Source: Chloroflexota bacterium (lineage in GTDB: Bacteria > Chloroflexota > Dehalococcoidia > UBA2979). Taken from it: a DNA stretch of 38,331 bases. The stretch lies in contig VGNK01000005.1 in the NCBI GenBank assembly GCA_016866055.1, positions 1 through 38,331 on the forward strand, read 5' to 3'. The notes below the pieces were generated by a model that was given only the letters and a program-made list of their open reading frames with translations, was not told the DNA's origin and searched no databases. Made by a program: the position numbers and the translations under genes. Positions within the stretch are counted from its first letter, which is position 1. The number at the start of each line of letters is the position of its first letter. Below, piece by piece: positions 16,478 through 23,744 of the stretch.

Positions 16478-16699
16478 GTTGCGCGTCAGCCGGAGCTCCC
16501 CGAGGCGCAGACCCGCGTCCTGCACCGCCGAGACGATCGTCTCGCGCCGCGAGCGTTTGTGGGGCATGCCCTCCCCGCAGAGGTGCTGCGCGGGCGTGAG
16601 CCGCTCGTCCAGCCGCGGCGGGGGCACCGCCCCGGGGCCGACCTCACGCTCATCGGCGAGCGCGGCGACGGCGACCCCCGCGGTCGCGAACCCGACGGC
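16478..16699 (-). pseudogene. Coding-like remnant of unknown origin on the minus strand
   Basis: In the 330 nt between the carrier gene and the Rrf2 gene, one minus-strand frame is open from 16744 to 16391. Between about 16699 and 16478 it shows the codon signature of real genes here: nearly all third positions are G or C while second positions are mixed. The predicted peptide includes AVGFATAGVAVAALADER, LTPAQHLCGEGMPHKRS and ETIVSAVQDAGLRLGEL. Outside this stretch the signature vanishes, and no ATG or ribosome binding site begins it; GTG 16627 is the only inner start. I do not recognise the family. It may be a decayed gene fragment. Confidence 0.35.
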
Positions 16700-16742
16700 G
16701 CGGCTTCGCCGCTCACCGCCGCTCCGTCCCGCCCGGCGCCTC

Positions 16743-16773
16743 TGCTACAATGCTGAGTAGTTTAGTCGTGAAT
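16743..16773 (+). promoter_or_regulatory. Promoter with possible Rrf2 operator upstream of rrf2-cysK
   Basis: Extended -10 TGC-TACAAT (16743-16751), about 40 nt before the rrf2 start. Just downstream the AT-richer stretch GAGTAGTTTAGTCGTGAATC (16755-16774) stands out from its GC-rich surroundings and resembles the TAGT/ACTA-rich sites bound by Rrf2 regulators. It covers the expected transcription start, as an autoregulatory operator would. The exact operator is inferred. Confidence 0.45.
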
Positions 16774-16790
16774 CGGGGAATCGCGATCCG

Positions 16791-17231
16791 ATGCTGCTCA
16801 GCACGAAGGGCGACTACGGCGTAAGGGCCCTCATCGACCTGGCGAAGCACGCCGGGGAGGGCCCCGTACAGCGCTCGGACATCGCGCGCCGCCGCCAGCT
16901 CCCGGAGTCGTACCTGGACCACCTCCTCGCGCAGCTGCGGCGCGACGGCTTTGTCCGCAGCACGCGCGGCCCGGGCGGGGGGCATGAATTGACGCGCCCG
17001 GCGGAGGAGATCACCCTGCTCTCGGTGCTCGAGTGCCTCGAAGGGTCGCTCGCGCCGATGGTTTGCGTCGCCGACGCCAACCGTGGTGGGGAGTCGCTCT
17101 GCGGGCAGTCCTGGGTCTGGGCAGAGATCTACGACGACATGCGTGCCCGTCTTGCCGCCGTCACGATCGCCGAGCTCGTGGAGCACGAGCGGCAGCACGA
17201 GCGCGCGATCGCCGCGAACTACAGCATCTGA
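16791..17231 (+). CDS. Rrf2-family transcriptional regulator (CymR-like by context)
   Basis: 146 residues. The N-terminus MLLSTKGDYGVRALIDLA is the hallmark opening of Rrf2 proteins. The winged helix follows, with IARRRQLPESYLDHLLAQLR (recognition region) and RSTRGPGGGHELTRPAEEI (wing). Two Cys (in MVCVADANRGG and SLCGQSW) lie where IscR carries three cluster ligands, so an IscR-type cluster is not assured. Rrf2 members include CymR, which controls cysteine metabolism in complex with CysK in Bacillus and Staphylococcus. Here cysK begins 60 nt downstream, making a CymR-like role attractive. Confidence 0.87.
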   Translation: MLLSTKGDYGVRALIDLAKHAGEGPVQRSDIARRRQLPESYLDHLLAQLRRDGFVRSTRGPGGGHELTRPAEEITLLSVLECLEGSLAPMVCVADANRGGESLCGQSWVWAEIYDDMRARLAAVTIAELVEHERQHERAIAANYSI

Positions 17232-17291
17232 GTCTGAGCTGATCCGGGCACCCGCGAGCCAGGGTCGACGGGAGAGCAGGTCGCGCCGCCG

Positions 17292-18242
17292 ATGATGTCC
17301 GACGCGAAGATGACGGCGAATCGCGCCGCCGAGCCGCAGATCGCCGACTCCGTGCTCGACCTGATCGGCCGCACGCCGCTCGTGCGGCTACGGCGCGTGG
17401 TGCCCGCGGACGGCGCCGAGGTGCTCGGGAAGTACGAGGTGTTCAACCCGGGCGGCTCGGTGAAGGACCGCATCGCGCGCGCGATGGTGGAGTCCGCGGA
17501 GCGCGACGGGCTGCTGGAGCCCGGCGCGACGATCGTGGAGCCGACCTCCGGGAACACGGGGATCGGGCTCGCGATGGTGTGTGCGACGAAGGGATACCGG
17601 CTCGTGCTCACGATGCCGGAGGACATGAGCGTCGAACGGCGGCGGCTGCTCGAGCGCTTCGGCGCGCAGCTCGTGCTGACGCCCGCGATCGAGGGGATGA
17701 CCGGTGCGGTGCACGCGGCGCGCGAGCTCGTCGAGCGGCACGGCTACTTCATGCCCCAGCAGTTCGATAACCCCGCGAACCCGGAGATCCACCGGCGGAC
17801 GACGGGGCCCGAGATCCTCGAGGCGACGGGCGGGCGGATCGACGCGTTCGTCGCGGGGGTGGGCACGGGCGGGACGATCACGGGCGTGGGCGAGGCGCTG
17901 CGCGCCGCCGGACTGGATGTGCTGATCGTGGCGGTGGAGCCTGCGCGCGCCGCAGTGCTGCAGGGCGGCCGCGCCGGGCTGCACGGGATCCAGGGCATCG
18001 GCGCATCGTTCGTGCCGAGCGTGCTCAACCGCGAGATTTACGATGAGGTGATGGGCGTCCAGGACGAGGACGCCTTCCAGATGACGAAGCGTCTGACGCG
18101 CGAGGAGGGGATGCTGGTCGGCGTCTCCTCAGGCGCGAACGTCTGGGCGTCGCTGCAGGTGGCGCGACGCCTCGGCCCGGGCAAGTGCGTCGTCACGATG
18201 ATTCCGGACACGGGGGAGCGCTACCTGAGCGTCGCCCTCTGA
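17292..18242 (+). CDS. cysK: Cysteine synthase (O-acetylserine sulfhydrylase type)
   Basis: 316 residues. PLP enzyme that forms cysteine from activated serine and sulfide. The core lysine is Lys58 in NPGGSVKDR, the substrate loop is PTSGNTGIGLAM, the phosphate-binding loop is GVGTGGTITGVG, and the serine contacting the PLP nitrogen lies in VGVSSGANVWAS. GIQGIGASFVP is the helix-associated loop typical of CysK. Several starts are possible (ATG 17292, 17295, 17310); the first ~18 residues are not conserved. It lacks the C-terminal extension seen in the CysM-type paralogue at 19803, so the two probably use different substrates or sulfur donors. Confidence 0.9.
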   Translation: MMSDAKMTANRAAEPQIADSVLDLIGRTPLVRLRRVVPADGAEVLGKYEVFNPGGSVKDRIARAMVESAERDGLLEPGATIVEPTSGNTGIGLAMVCATKGYRLVLTMPEDMSVERRRLLERFGAQLVLTPAIEGMTGAVHAARELVERHGYFMPQQFDNPANPEIHRRTTGPEILEATGGRIDAFVAGVGTGGTITGVGEALRAAGLDVLIVAVEPARAAVLQGGRAGLHGIQGIGASFVPSVLNREIYDEVMGVQDEDAFQMTKRLTREEGMLVGVSSGANVWASLQVARRLGPGKCVVTMIPDTGERYLSVAL

Positions 18243-18335
18243 GCACACCGCGCGCGATGTAGCGCGCCGCACAGCACACCCGGCGAGGAGGGGGGCACGC
18301 TCCCGTCTCGCCCGCGAGCAGGAGAGGATCGTCGG

Positions 18336-19475
18336 ATGCCGATCAGCGTCTACATCCCGTCGCCGTTCCGTCGGCTCACGGCGGATCGCGAGTACGTGAC
18401 GGTCGAGGGCCGGAGCGTGGCGGACGTGCTCGACGCGCTCGACCAGCGCTACCCCGGCTTCGCGAATCTCGTGTACGACCGGGAGCGGAAGGTGCCGACG
18501 CACATCAACATCTACCTGAACAACCAGGAGATCCACGACCTGCAGGGGACGGAGACCGCCGTGAGCGATGGTGACCAGCTGGCGGTGATCCCGGCGCTGG
18601 CCGGCGGAGCGGCGGGTGGCGGCGATGGGCGCGCGGCGCCCGCGAACGCGGCGCTCACGCCCGAGGAGGTGATGCGCTACTCGCGGCACATCATCATGCC
18701 GCAGGTCGGGCCGCAGGGGCAGCGCAAGCTCCGCAACGCGAAGGTGCTCGTGATCGGCGCGGGGGGGCTCGGCGGACCGGTCGCCGTCTACCTGGCGCTG
18801 GCCGGCGTTGGCACGATCGGGCTCGTCGAGTTCGACGTGGTCGACCTCTCGAACCTGCAGCGGCAGATCCTCCACCAGACGAAGGATGTCGGCCGACCGA
18901 AGCTCGCGTCGGCGAGGGAGACGCTGACCGCCTACAACCCGCACGTGAAGGTCGTGGAGCACCCGCTGCCGATCACGTCGGACAACGCGATGGAGATCAT
19001 CCCGCAGTACGACATCATCGTGAACGGCGCCGACAACTTCGCGACGCGCTACCTCGTGAACGACGCGGCGTACCTCGCGGGGAAGACGCTCGTCGACGGC
19101 GCGATCCTGCTGTTTGATGGTCAGGCGACCGTGTACAAGCCCGGCAGCGGCTGCTACCGCTGCCTCTACCCGGATCCGCCTCCGCCGGGCCTGGTGCCGT
19201 CGTGTGCGGAGGCCGGGGTGCTCGGCGCGATCACCGGGATCGTGGGCTCGATCCAGGCGACCGAGGTGTTCAAGCAGATCCTCGGGATCGGCGAGCCGCT
19301 GGTGAACCGCCTGCTGTTGATCGACGCGCTCTCGATGGAGTTCCGCGTGATGAAGATCCGCCGCGACCCGAGCTGCCCGCTCTGCGGCGACCATCCGACC
19401 GTGAAGGAGCTCATCGACTACGACGTGTTCTGCGGGTCGTCCCCGCTGGAGGTGCCGGTGAGCGCGCGCGCGTAG
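18336..19475 (+). CDS. Fusion of a MoaD-type carrier domain with a MoeB/ThiF E1-like adenylyltransferase
   Basis: 379 residues, AGGAGAGG 7 nt before the ATG. Residues 1-91 form a complete MoaD/ThiS-like domain ending in PALAGG (Gly90-Gly91). It continues without stop through a Gly/Ala linker (AAGGGDGRAAPA) into a MoeB/ThiF enzyme. Seen there: ATP loop GAGGLGG (141-147), acidic FDVVDLSNLQRQ, NGADNFATR, zinc pairs Cys273/Cys276 and Cys347/Cys350, and the catalytic-type Cys290 in SCAEAGVLG. No rhodanese domain is attached, unlike MoeZ. It would adenylate the C-terminal Gly of the locus carriers. Its own carrier domain cannot be charged unless cut free after Gly-Gly. Confidence 0.88.
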   Translation: MPISVYIPSPFRRLTADREYVTVEGRSVADVLDALDQRYPGFANLVYDRERKVPTHINIYLNNQEIHDLQGTETAVSDGDQLAVIPALAGGAAGGGDGRAAPANAALTPEEVMRYSRHIIMPQVGPQGQRKLRNAKVLVIGAGGLGGPVAVYLALAGVGTIGLVEFDVVDLSNLQRQILHQTKDVGRPKLASARETLTAYNPHVKVVEHPLPITSDNAMEIIPQYDIIVNGADNFATRYLVNDAAYLAGKTLVDGAILLFDGQATVYKPGSGCYRCLYPDPPPPGLVPSCAEAGVLGAITGIVGSIQATEVFKQILGIGEPLVNRLLLIDALSMEFRVMKIRRDPSCPLCGDHPTVKELIDYDVFCGSSPLEVPVSARA

Positions 19476-19515
19476 GTGCGCAGGACGCGTGGGGCAAGGC
19501 GAGAGAGGACGATTG

Positions 19516-19797
19516 ATGTCAGTGCGGGTGCAGGTCACCTCGGTGATCCAGAAGGTGGTCAACGGGCAGCGCGAGCTCGACGTCGACGGTTCCACGGTCG
19601 GTGAGTTGATCACGAACATCGACGCGCGCTACCCGGGGTTCGCCGAGCAGCTGATGGACGGGCGCGGCGAGCTGCACCGCTTCGTGAACATCTACCTGAA
19701 CGACGAGGACGTGCGGTACCTGAACGGCAAGGAGACGCCGCTCTCCGACGGCGACACGGTGTCGATCCTGCCCGCGCTCGCGGGCGGCGCGCGCTAG
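19516..19797 (+). CDS. cysO: CysO-like sulfur carrier with capped C-terminus (Gly-Gly-Ala-Arg)
   Basis: 93 residues from ATG 19516 (GAGAGAGGAC just upstream). The MoaD-type fold contains YPGFAEQLMDGRGELHRF and NIYLNDEDVRYLNGKET. It ends SILPALAGGAR: the Gly-Gly (90-91) is followed by Ala92-Arg93, which must be removed before thiocarboxylate formation. In Mycobacterium tuberculosis, CysO ends at Gly-Gly and gives its sulfur to O-phosphoserine on CysM. Here cysM follows after 5 nt and a JAMM protease is encoded 2.6 kb downstream, so trimming by that enzyme is plausible. It was missed at 27 nt longer in another reading; the upstream part carries no ribosome site. Confidence 0.85.
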   Translation: MSVRVQVTSVIQKVVNGQRELDVDGSTVGELITNIDARYPGFAEQLMDGRGELHRFVNIYLNDEDVRYLNGKETPLSDGDTVSILPALAGGAR

Positions 19798-19802
19798 AGC
19801 GC

Positions 19803-20750
19803 GTGGGCGCGACCGTGCGCTACGCGAGCCTGCTGGACCTCGTCGGCCACACACCGCTGGTCGACATTTCGCAGCTCTCGCCGAACCCGCGCGTCGAGCT
19901 GTGGGCGAAGCTCGAGGGGCAGAACCCGACGGGTTCCGTCAAGGACCGCATCGCCAAGTACATGATCGACGCGGCGGAAGGGCGCGGCGAGCTCGCGCCC
20001 GGGCGTGTGATCTGCGAACCGACGTCCGGGAACACCGGGATCGCGCTCGCGTTGATCGCGCTCATCCGCGGCTACGAGATGAAGGTGGTGATGCCCGACG
20101 CGGTGAGCGAGGAACGCACCGAGCTCCTGCGCGCGTTCGGGACGGAGATCATCTACTCACCCGGCGAGCTGGGATCGAACGGCGCGGTGGCGCGCGCGAA
20201 GGAGCTGCGCGAGCAGCACCCCGACTGGTACTTCCCGTTCCAGTACGAGAACGAAGAGAACCCCCGCGCGCACTACGAGACGACGGCGCCGGAGATCCTC
20301 GAGGACCTGCCGGACGTGACCGCGTTCGTCGCCGGGCTCGGCACCGGCGGCACGCTGACGGGCGTCGGGCGGCGGCTGAAGGAGCACAACCCGGCGATCC
20401 GCATCGTCGCCGCGGCGCCGCATCCCGGAGACATGGTGCAGGGGTTGCGCAGCATGGAGGAGGGCTACATCCCTCCCGTCCTCGACGACCGCGTGCTGGA
20501 CGGCCGCATCGTGGTCGACTCCGAGACGTCGTTCGCGATGACGAAGGAGCTCACGCAGCGCACCGGGATCTTCGCGGGGATCTCGGCGGGGGCGGCGGTG
20601 CGCGCGGCGCAGCGGACGGCGGAGCGGATGGAGTCGGGGAAGATCGTCTGCCTGCTGGCGGACGGGGGGTGGAAGTACCTGTCGACGGGGCTGTGGAGCC
20701 GCAGCTACCGGGACATCGTGGAGGACGTGAAGGAGAAGCTGTGGTGGTGA
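19803..20750 (+). CDS. cysM: CysM-type cysteine synthase (probably carrier- and O-phosphoserine-dependent)
   Basis: 315 residues from GTG 19803. PLP lysine Lys47 in NPTGSVKDR, PTSGNTGIALAL, GLGTGGTLTGVG, and FAGISAGAAVRAA. The C-terminal extension WKYLSTGLWSRSYRDIVEDV ending in KEKLWW parallels the mycobacterial CysM tail that folds into the active site and excludes free sulfide. That favours use of O-phosphoserine and a CysO thiocarboxylate. The adjacent carrier gene (5 nt upstream) and the JAMM gene complete the set. Product is carrier-bound cysteine that is then cleaved off. Assignment by motif and context, not by assay. Confidence 0.88.
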   Translation: MGATVRYASLLDLVGHTPLVDISQLSPNPRVELWAKLEGQNPTGSVKDRIAKYMIDAAEGRGELAPGRVICEPTSGNTGIALALIALIRGYEMKVVMPDAVSEERTELLRAFGTEIIYSPGELGSNGAVARAKELREQHPDWYFPFQYENEENPRAHYETTAPEILEDLPDVTAFVAGLGTGGTLTGVGRRLKEHNPAIRIVAAAPHPGDMVQGLRSMEEGYIPPVLDDRVLDGRIVVDSETSFAMTKELTQRTGIFAGISAGAAVRAAQRTAERMESGKIVCLLADGGWKYLSTGLWSRSYRDIVEDVKEKLWW

Positions 20751-20776
20751 GGCGGCGCGGGTGCGGGCTGCGCGGC

Positions 20777-21076
20777 TCAGCTGACCGCGCGGCGGCGCAG
20801 CGTCCCCACCTCGGTCCGGCGGTCGCCCTCGCGCAGCGGGGCGACCTCGCAGCGCTCGCAGGGGTCCGAGAGCTTCTGGCGCAGGATCGCGGCGATGCGC
20901 TCGCCGCAGCGCCGGCACATGTACGCCGAGATCACCCCGGCAGGACCCGAGGCGAAGCGGTTGAACTCGTTCGGGCTGTTCACGACAGCGCCTGGCAGCA
21001 GTGTGAGCCCGAAGCCCTCGTGCTCGATGGGTTGCCGGCAGGTGTCGCAGAGCAACGCGAGCGTGGCGCCTCCCAC
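20777..21076 (-). CDS. Zinc-ribbon-like protein with three Cys-x2-Cys pairs, function unknown
   Basis: 99 residues if started at GTG 21076; TTG 21055 is an alternative and neither has a clear ribosome binding site. Three Cys pairs are visible: Cys10/13 (LLCDTCRQPI), Cys54/57 (AYMCRRCGERI) and Cys73/76 (DPCERCEVAP). This arrangement suggests one or two structural zinc sites. The longer upstream reading is arginine-rich and antisense to the rhodanese gene, so I do not include it. It is the only minus-strand gene inside the sulfur cluster and converges with cysM. I do not recognise a family. Confidence 0.55.
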   Translation of the reverse strand: MGGATLALLCDTCRQPIEHEGFGLTLLPGAVVNSPNEFNRFASGPAGVISAYMCRRCGERIAAILRQKLSDPCERCEVAPLREGDRRTEVGTLRRRAVS

Positions 21077-21184
21077 GGAGATGCGCGGCGCGGGGAGCGC
21101 ACTCCGCCTGTGGAGATCATCGGCCGCCCGGCGCGGTCGCACAGGGGCCGGGGATCGAGCCTCGTTCGGAGAGCGGGAGCACGG

Positions 21185-22021
21185 ATGGTCGAGCGGCTGG
21201 TGAGCTGCGACTGGGTCGCCGAGCGCCTCGGCGCGCCCGGGATCCGTCTGGTGGAGGTCGACGTCGACACCGAGGCCTACGGGGAGGGCCACATCGACGG
21301 CGCGGTGGCGTGGAGCTGGACGAGCCAGATCCAGGAGCAGCGACGCCGCGACGTCGTCGGGCAGGCCGACTTCGAGGAGTTGATGTCCCGCAGCGGCGTC
21401 GCGAATGACACCCACGTCGTGCTCTACGGTGACAACAACAACTGGTTCGCCGCCTACGCGCTCTGGCTGCTCGAGCTGTACGGGCACGCGCACGCGTCGC
21501 TGATGGACGGCGGGCGGGTCAAGTGGCTCGGCGACAACCGCCCGACCACCACGGCGATACCGCAGGTGGAGCGGACGGCGTACCGCGCGCGGCCGCTCGA
21601 CTGGGCGCTGCGAGCGCGGCGCGACGACGTCCTCGGGGCGGTGGCCGCGGGGGTGCGCCTCGTGGACGTGCGCAGCCCCGCCGAGTTCGCGGGCGAGGTG
21701 ATCGCGCCGCCGGGCATGAGCGAGACGGCGCAGCGCGGCGGCCACATCCCGGGCGCACGCAACATCCCCTGGGCGCGCGCGGTGAACGAGGACGGCACCT
21801 TCAAGGGCGTCGACGAGCTGCGCGGTCTCTACGCCGGCGCCGGCCTCGCCGACGGCGGCGCGCCGGCGATCGTGTACTGCCGCATCGGCGAGCGATCGGC
21901 GCACACCTGGTTCGTGCTGCGCCACCTGCTCGGCCGCGCGGACGTGCGCAACTACGACGGATCGTGGACCGAGTACGGTTCGCTCATCGACGTCCCGATC
22001 GAGCGCGGAGGGGGGAGCTGA
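21185..22021 (+). CDS. Thiosulfate sulfurtransferase (tandem rhodanese)
   Basis: 278 residues, GGGAG 5 nt before the ATG. Two rhodanese domains. The first is catalytically silent: Asp83 stands in its loop (LYGDNNNWFAAYALWLL). The second has the active loop with Cys232 in YCRIGERSAHTWFVL. The ending VRNYDGSWTEYGSLIDVPIE matches the actinobacterial CysA/SseA type closely. It takes sulfane sulfur from thiosulfate or another donor as a persulfide. In this cluster it probably supplies the sulfur that the E1 protein, which lacks its own rhodanese domain, transfers to the carriers. The stop overlaps the next start (TGATG). Confidence 0.92.
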   Translation: MVERLVSCDWVAERLGAPGIRLVEVDVDTEAYGEGHIDGAVAWSWTSQIQEQRRRDVVGQADFEELMSRSGVANDTHVVLYGDNNNWFAAYALWLLELYGHAHASLMDGGRVKWLGDNRPTTTAIPQVERTAYRARPLDWALRARRDDVLGAVAAGVRLVDVRSPAEFAGEVIAPPGMSETAQRGGHIPGARNIPWARAVNEDGTFKGVDELRGLYAGAGLADGGAPAIVYCRIGERSAHTWFVLRHLLGRADVRNYDGSWTEYGSLIDVPIERGGGS

Positions 22022-22401
22022 TGGCGTCGAGCACGCTGGTCCTCGAGCAGAGCCTGCTCCGCCGCGCGCTCGCCGCGCGCGATCCCGGGCGGCTGCACGT
22101 GCGCTTCAACGCCGCGGTCGTCGATCGCTACCGCGGCATGCCGGGCGCGCAGCTTCTGCGCACCCGCACCGTCGGGCGCCTCACGCTCCCGGGGCGGTGG
22201 TCGCTCGACATCGGGATCGTCGACGGGGAGGAGCCGGAGGTGCACGCGCCGGTGCAGGACCTGATCGACCGGCTCCCCGAGGCCGAGTGGCCGCACTGGA
22301 TCGAGCACCTCGTGGAGTCGCCCGCGAGCGCGAACTTCATCCAGATGCGGATGACGCCGGCGGCGTGCATCGACGACGGCGAGACCGCGGACTGGCGCTA
22401 G
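22021..22401 (+). CDS. Conserved-looking 126-residue protein, function unknown
   Basis: ATG 22021 overlaps the rhodanese stop, and GGGGGGAG lies just upstream. The protein is mixed alpha/beta, without signal peptide, membrane segment, Cys cluster or recognised motif. Notable stretches are LHVRFNAAVVDRYRGMPGAQ, RTVGRLTLPGRWSLDIGIVD and FIQMRMTPAACIDDGETADW. The JAMM gene starts 28 nt downstream. Tight packing between the sulfurtransferase and the carrier protease argues for a role in the same carrier/cysteine pathway, but nothing in the sequence shows which. Confidence 0.75.
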   Translation: MASSTLVLEQSLLRRALAARDPGRLHVRFNAAVVDRYRGMPGAQLLRTRTVGRLTLPGRWSLDIGIVDGEEPEVHAPVQDLIDRLPEAEWPHWIEHLVESPASANFIQMRMTPAACIDDGETADWR

Positions 22402-22429
22402 GCGGCCGGGAACGAGAAACGGAGGGCGC

Positions 22430-22867
22430 GTGCCCCGCATCCCGCGCGCGATCGTCGACGAGATGATCGCCCACGCCCGCGAGGAGCTCCCGAACGAGGC
22501 GTGCGGCATGGTGCACGGCCGCGACGGCGCGCCGATCGTCGTCCACCGCGTCAGGAACGTCGCGGCGAGCCCCTACCGTTACGAGATGGACCCGCTGCGG
22601 ATGCTGCGGCTGGAGACGCAGCGCGACGAGAGCGGGGAGAGCCTCTTCGCGATCTACCACTCGCACGTTGCGTCGGAGGCGCACCCGTCGCCCACCGACG
22701 TGCGGATGGCGTTCTTCCCGCCCGGGGAGAACGAGCGCGAGCCGATGTTCCCCACGACCTACTACATCCTCGTCTCGCTCGCCTCGGAGCCGCCGAGCGT
22801 GCGCGCGTTCTTCATCCGCACCGGCGGCCGCGTCGACGAGGAGCGGGTCGAGATCGTCGACGGCTAG
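22430..22867 (+). CDS. mec: JAMM/MPN+ metalloprotease, Mec-like
   Basis: 145 residues. The zinc protease motif is complete: Glu23 (NEACGMVHG), His77-Ser-His79 and, seven residues later, Ser87-x2-Asp90 (HSHVASEAHPSPTD). In Mycobacterium, Mec+ cleaves cysteine from CysO-cysteine; in other bacteria JAMM proteases trim carriers to expose Gly-Gly. Both jobs are needed here: release of cysteine, and removal of Ala-Arg from the carrier at 19516. Possibly it also cuts the carrier-E1 fusion at 18336. The gene closes the sulfur cluster; folP follows after 7 nt and may be cotranscribed. Confidence 0.9.
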   Translation: MPRIPRAIVDEMIAHAREELPNEACGMVHGRDGAPIVVHRVRNVAASPYRYEMDPLRMLRLETQRDESGESLFAIYHSHVASEAHPSPTDVRMAFFPPGENEREPMFPTTYYILVSLASEPPSVRAFFIRTGGRVDEERVEIVDG

Positions 22868-22874
22868 GCCGCGC

Positions 22875-23744
22875 ATGGCGGGCGCGCCGTCGCCGTCGCC
22901 GTCGCCGTCGCCGCTCGCGATCGGCCGCGCGACCCTCGCGTTCGGCCTGCGCACCTACGTGATGGGCATCCTCAACGTCACGCCGGACTCGTTCTCGGGG
23001 GACGGGCTCACGGACCCCGACGCCGTCGCGGCGCACGCGGAGGCGCTGGTCGCCGCGGGCGCCGACCTGCTCGACCTCGGCGCGGAGTCGACCCGCCCGG
23101 GGTACGCGGGGATCGACGAGGAGGAGGAGTGGGGGCGGCTCGGACCGGCGCTGCGCGCGGTGCGCCGCGCGGTCGCGGTGCCGCTCACCGTCGACACCAC
23201 GAAGCGCGCGGTCGCCGAGCGCGCCTTCGACGAAGGGGCGGACGGGTTGAACGACGTGCTCGGGCTGCTCGGCGACCCCGGGCTCGCCGAGCTGCTCGCG
23301 CGCAGCGGGAAGCCCGCGGTGCTGATGCACAACCAGCGCGGCCGCGCGTTCGGCGGGGACGTGATCGGCGACATCCGCGCGGGGCTCGAGGCGGGGATCG
23401 CGATCGCCGAGCGGGCGGGGGTGCCCCGCGCGCGGCTCGTGGTCGATCCCGGCTTCGGCTTCGGCTGGGAGCCCGAGCAGAACCTGGAGATGCTGCGCCG
23501 GCTCCGCGAGCTGAAGGCGCTCGGCTGCGCGCTTCTCGTCGGCACCTCGCGCAAGTCCACGCTCGGCCGCGTGCTCGGGCGCCCGGAGCGGGAGCGGCTC
23601 TGGGGGACCGCGGCCACGGTGGCGCTCGCGATCGCCGGCGGCGCCGACATCGTGCGGGTCCACGACGTCGCGGAGCTGGCGCAGGTGGCGCGGATGGCGG
23701 ACGCCGTCGTGCGCGGCTGGCGCCCGCCCGAGGCAAGGCCGTGA
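22875..23744 (+). CDS. folP: Dihydropteroate synthase
   Basis: 289 residues. FolP condenses p-aminobenzoate with hydroxymethyl-dihydropterin diphosphate in folate synthesis. Signatures: [44 protein letters not shown], the pterin-site Asn/Asp in [17 protein letters not shown] and [11 protein letters not shown] (Lys-Arg phosphate loop), so all sites are present. The N-terminal ~25 residues carry a Ser-Pro repeat encoded by four copies of CCGTCG; a start nearer the core cannot be ruled out. The stop overlaps the folK start, giving a folP-folK pair; folB is not between them. Confidence 0.92.
   Translation: MAGAPSPSPSPSPLAIGRATLAFGLRTYVMGILNVTPDSFSGDGLTDPDAVAAHAEALVAAGADLLDLGAESTRPGYAGIDEEEEWGRLGPALRAVRRAVAVPLTVDTTKRAVAERAFDEGADGLNDVLGLLGDPGLAELLARSGKPAVLMHNQRGRAFGGDVIGDIRAGLEAGIAIAERAGVPRARLVVDPGFGFGWEPEQNLEMLRRLRELKALGCALLVGTSRKSTLGRVLGRPERERLWGTAATVALAIAGGADIVRVHDVAELAQVARMADAVVRGWRPPEARP
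22887..22910 (+). repeat. Four tandem copies of CCGTCG
   Basis: A 24-bp in-frame hexamer repeat encoding Ser-Pro pairs at the folP N-terminus. Unit changes would alter the tail length by two residues without shifting frame. Confidence 0.9.

Noticed and set aside
20895-21203. A plus-strand gene opposite the zinc-ribbon protein
   Set aside because: The minus-strand frame has three CxxC pairs; the plus frame has shadow-like Ser/Arg composition and no ribosome site.
22887-22910. A possible CRISPR or regulatory repeat
   Set aside because: Only four contiguous 6-bp units inside the folP reading frame, with no spacers.
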